This document shows positions 62,201-64,000 of a stretch of 64,000 nt of DNA, piece after piece. The number at the start of each line of letters is the position of its first letter. Within the stretch, counting starts at the first letter, position 1. The position numbers and the translations under genes were made by a program. Origin of the DNA: Chitinophagaceae bacterium IBVUCB2 (GTDB lineage Bacteria; Bacteroidota; Bacteroidia; Chitinophagales; Chitinophagaceae); contig NFUV01000003.1 of NCBI GenBank assembly GCA_002127295.1, positions 1 through 64,000 of the forward strand. The letters run 5' to 3'. Below the pieces are notes generated by a model that saw only the letters and a list, made by a program, of their open reading frames with translations, ran no database searches and had not been told where the DNA came from.

Positions 62201-63247
62201 ATGACAAACTCGCCATTTTCCATATTAAAATTCCGAATCATTTTCATTATTGCCTGGTTGGTGCTGCTCGCCGACAATGCTATGGTGCTTCATTTTTTTG
62301 GACTACCCTGGACTGCCGCAATTATTGACAGTGCTATCGGTAATTCTTTATTGTTCCTGGCCTGTCTTTTAGTAATGAATACACTGCGGTTTTATTTGCC
62401 CCGTGGTGCACAGTATATTAATATTTTTTCCATTTGTGTTTTCCTTACCATTGTTTGGTTACTACTTACAAAAGTTTTTTTGAAATTAGCTCTAAGCCAT
62501 TACGATGGGTATAATAATTTATTGCAACACTCCCTTTCGATCCGTTTTAGCATTGCCTTCTTACTACTCGGCTGTATCACCCTGATTAGTATTTTATGGT
62601 ATAACCAACAGGAACAAAAGGAAAAAGATGAACGAAAAACAGATGCTGAAAAATTAGCGAAAGAAGCAGAGTTGTTTAAACTGCGGCAACAATTACAGCC
62701 CCACTTTTTATTCAACAGCCTTAATTCCATTAACGCATTAATTGGAAGCCGCCCTGTAGAAGCCAGAAAAATGGTACAGCAGTTATCGGATTTTTTAAGA
62801 GGCACCATCCGCAAAGAAGAAACACAATGGGTAACATTCCAGGAAGAGTTGCAATACCTGCAACTTTATCTTGATATTGAAAAAGTAAGATTTGGCAACC
62901 GACTGGCTACAGTAATTGAAATGGATGCAAGTACTGAATTATTAAAGATCCCGACTTTATTACTGCAGCCGATCGTAGAAAATGCAATTAAGTTTGGGCT
63001 TTATGATACAACTGGTGAAACGATCATCCGGTTGTATGCTACTAAAGTAGCAGACGATCTTGTTATAAGAGTAGAAAATCCGTTTGATCCGGAGACATCC
63101 TCACCAAAGCAGGGTATTGGGTTTGGTCTTCAATCGGTACAAAGAAGATTGTATTTATTATTTGCCAGAACAGACCTCTTAGTTACAAACGCAAAAGAAA
63201 ATATCTTTACAACCATAGTAAAAGTTCCGCAAGGATTAATATCATGA
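62201..63247 (+). CDS. LytS/YehU-type sensor histidine kinase
   Basis: 348 residues. Four membrane helices in the first 130 residues, then a linker and a His_kinase domain with LRQQLQPHFLFNSLNSINALI (phospho-accepting His) and HATPase motifs (LLQPIVENAIKFG). No dedicated extracellular domain. The stop overlaps the next gene's ATG by four bases (ATGA). Likely senses membrane or envelope state. Confidence 0.93.
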   Translation: MTNSPFSILKFRIIFIIAWLVLLADNAMVLHFFGLPWTAAIIDSAIGNSLLFLACLLVMNTLRFYLPRGAQYINIFSICVFLTIVWLLLTKVFLKLALSHYDGYNNLLQHSLSIRFSIAFLLLGCITLISILWYNQQEQKEKDERKTDAEKLAKEAELFKLRQQLQPHFLFNSLNSINALIGSRPVEARKMVQQLSDFLRGTIRKEETQWVTFQEELQYLQLYLDIEKVRFGNRLATVIEMDASTELLKIPTLLLQPIVENAIKFGLYDTTGETIIRLYATKVADDLVIRVENPFDPETSSPKQGIGFGLQSVQRRLYLLFARTDLLVTNAKENIFTTIVKVPQGLIS

Positions 63248-63984
63248 GCAAAGTAATTATTATTGACGATGAGCCATTGGCAAGAAGTATTGTAATTGAG
63301 TACCTGCAAAATCATCCTGAACTCGAAGTTGTTCAGCAATGTGGCGATGGTTTTGAAGGTTTAAAAGCCATACAGCAATACCAACCTGATTTAATTTTCC
63401 TGGATATCCAAATGCCGAAAATTACCGGCTTTGAAATGCTGGAATTAATTGAACAGCCACCCGGGGTTATTTTCACCACTGCGTTTGATGAATATGCTAT
63501 TAAAGCATTTGAATCACATGCAGTAGATTATTTATTAAAGCCGTTTAACCAGGAACGCTTTGATAAAGCCATTGCCCGATGGAGTGAGCAAAAAGCAGCT
63601 GTGGCCGAAAAATCTACACAAGGAGTATTAGAATCTGCAGCATCATCCCCTTCCCAAAGGCATCGTATTGTGGTAAGAAATGGCAGCAAGATCAAAATAA
63701 TTTCTGTATCGGATGTACAATACCTGGAAGCTGCGGATGATTATGTAAAAATCCATACCCAGGAAGGTTATTTTTTGAAGAATAAAACCATGACGCATTT
63801 TGAACAGTCATTGGATGAACAGCAGTTTGTCCGTTCGCATCGTTCTTATATTGTAAATGTGCAGCAGATAACAAGAATTGATCCGTATGAAAAAGACAGC
63901 CATGTGGCAATCCTTCGTTCCGGAGCTAAAGTACCGGTTAGCAGAAGCGGCTACGGAAGGTTAAAAGAAGTGCTGGGTTTATGA
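63244..63984 (+). CDS. LytTR-family response regulator
   Basis: 246 residues. Receiver domain with DDEPLARSIVIEYL, phospho-acceptor in DLIFLDIQMPKITGF (about Asp 54) and LLKPFN; LytTR DNA-binding domain with VQYLEAADDYVKIHT, FVRSHRSYIVNVQQI and VPVSRSGYGRLK. Partner of the kinase just before it; target genes probably include envelope functions. Full length; it ends 16 bp before the window edge. Confidence 0.93.
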   Translation: MSKVIIIDDEPLARSIVIEYLQNHPELEVVQQCGDGFEGLKAIQQYQPDLIFLDIQMPKITGFEMLELIEQPPGVIFTTAFDEYAIKAFESHAVDYLLKPFNQERFDKAIARWSEQKAAVAEKSTQGVLESAASSPSQRHRIVVRNGSKIKIISVSDVQYLEAADDYVKIHTQEGYFLKNKTMTHFEQSLDEQQFVRSHRSYIVNVQQITRIDPYEKDSHVAILRSGAKVPVSRSGYGRLKEVLGL

Positions 63985-64000
63985 TCATTCGTAATGCACT

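Overview
The window is chromosomal DNA of a Bacteroidetes bacterium, most likely Chitinophagaceae or a close relative. Signs are a SusC-type TonB receptor, the short RpoD, promoters of the TAnnTTTG (-7) class, lipoproteins with a CxKE amino-terminus, propeller-type sensor kinases, LytS/LytTR pairs, and Bacteroidetes families such as DUF2490, DUF4890 and DUF4288. No phage genes, CRISPR array or rRNA operon were seen. The left edge (1-121) carries the end of an insertion element that cuts off a SusC gene.

Layout. 0.1-9 kb: truncated SusC, a small secreted protein, a 3-oxoadipyl-CoA-type thiolase, rlmN, a Lys-rich DUF4890 protein, two pseudouridine synthases, an O-succinylhomoserine sulfhydrylase (metZ-like), a DUF2490 protein and a tRNA-Cys. 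9-27 kb, all on the minus strand: a sulfur island. In transcription order it holds a CDF transporter, an OsmC protein and an Rrf2 regulator, then 1-Cys peroxiredoxin, cysH (APS reductase type), cysD, cysN, cobA, cysJ, cysI, a C4-type 5-aminolevulinate synthase, a hemC-hemD fusion, hemB, a siroheme-synthase/TSUP-transporter fusion and a TonB-dependent receptor. Together these encode sulfate activation and reduction to sulfide plus a complete route from glycine and succinyl-CoA to the siroheme needed by CysI. A palindrome, AGTCTACT-N5-AGTAGACT, recurs at five or six junctions of this island and is the likely operator of one regulator, with the local Rrf2 protein the best candidate.

27-35 kb: lptF/G-type permease, an unknown protein, a START-like protein, rpoD, ffh, rpsP, rimM, an unknown protein and dinB. 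Two intergenic inverted repeats here have arms built from 8-bp units. 35-43 kb, minus strand: a propeller histidine kinase and NarL-type regulator, followed by a vanadium-haloperoxidase/PAP2-like lipoprotein and three paralogous PKD lipoproteins. 43-51 kb: M20 peptidase, Hsp15-like S4 protein, a UspA pair-domain protein, an OmpR/HAMP-kinase two-component system, a GNAT-nitrilase fusion, trmD and a fatty acid desaturase. 51-64 kb: two large BNR/sortilin-like propeller proteins, a LolA-like protein, adenine deaminase, a small unknown protein, and a LiaF-like/DUF4288/LytS/LytTR cluster running to the right edge.

The most interesting material is the self-contained siroheme-sulfate assimilation island with its shared operator, the periodic-unit inverted repeats, the haloperoxidase/PKD-lipoprotein cluster, and a set of housekeeping genes whose -7 element lies only 4-5 nt before the ATG, which predicts leaderless mRNAs.
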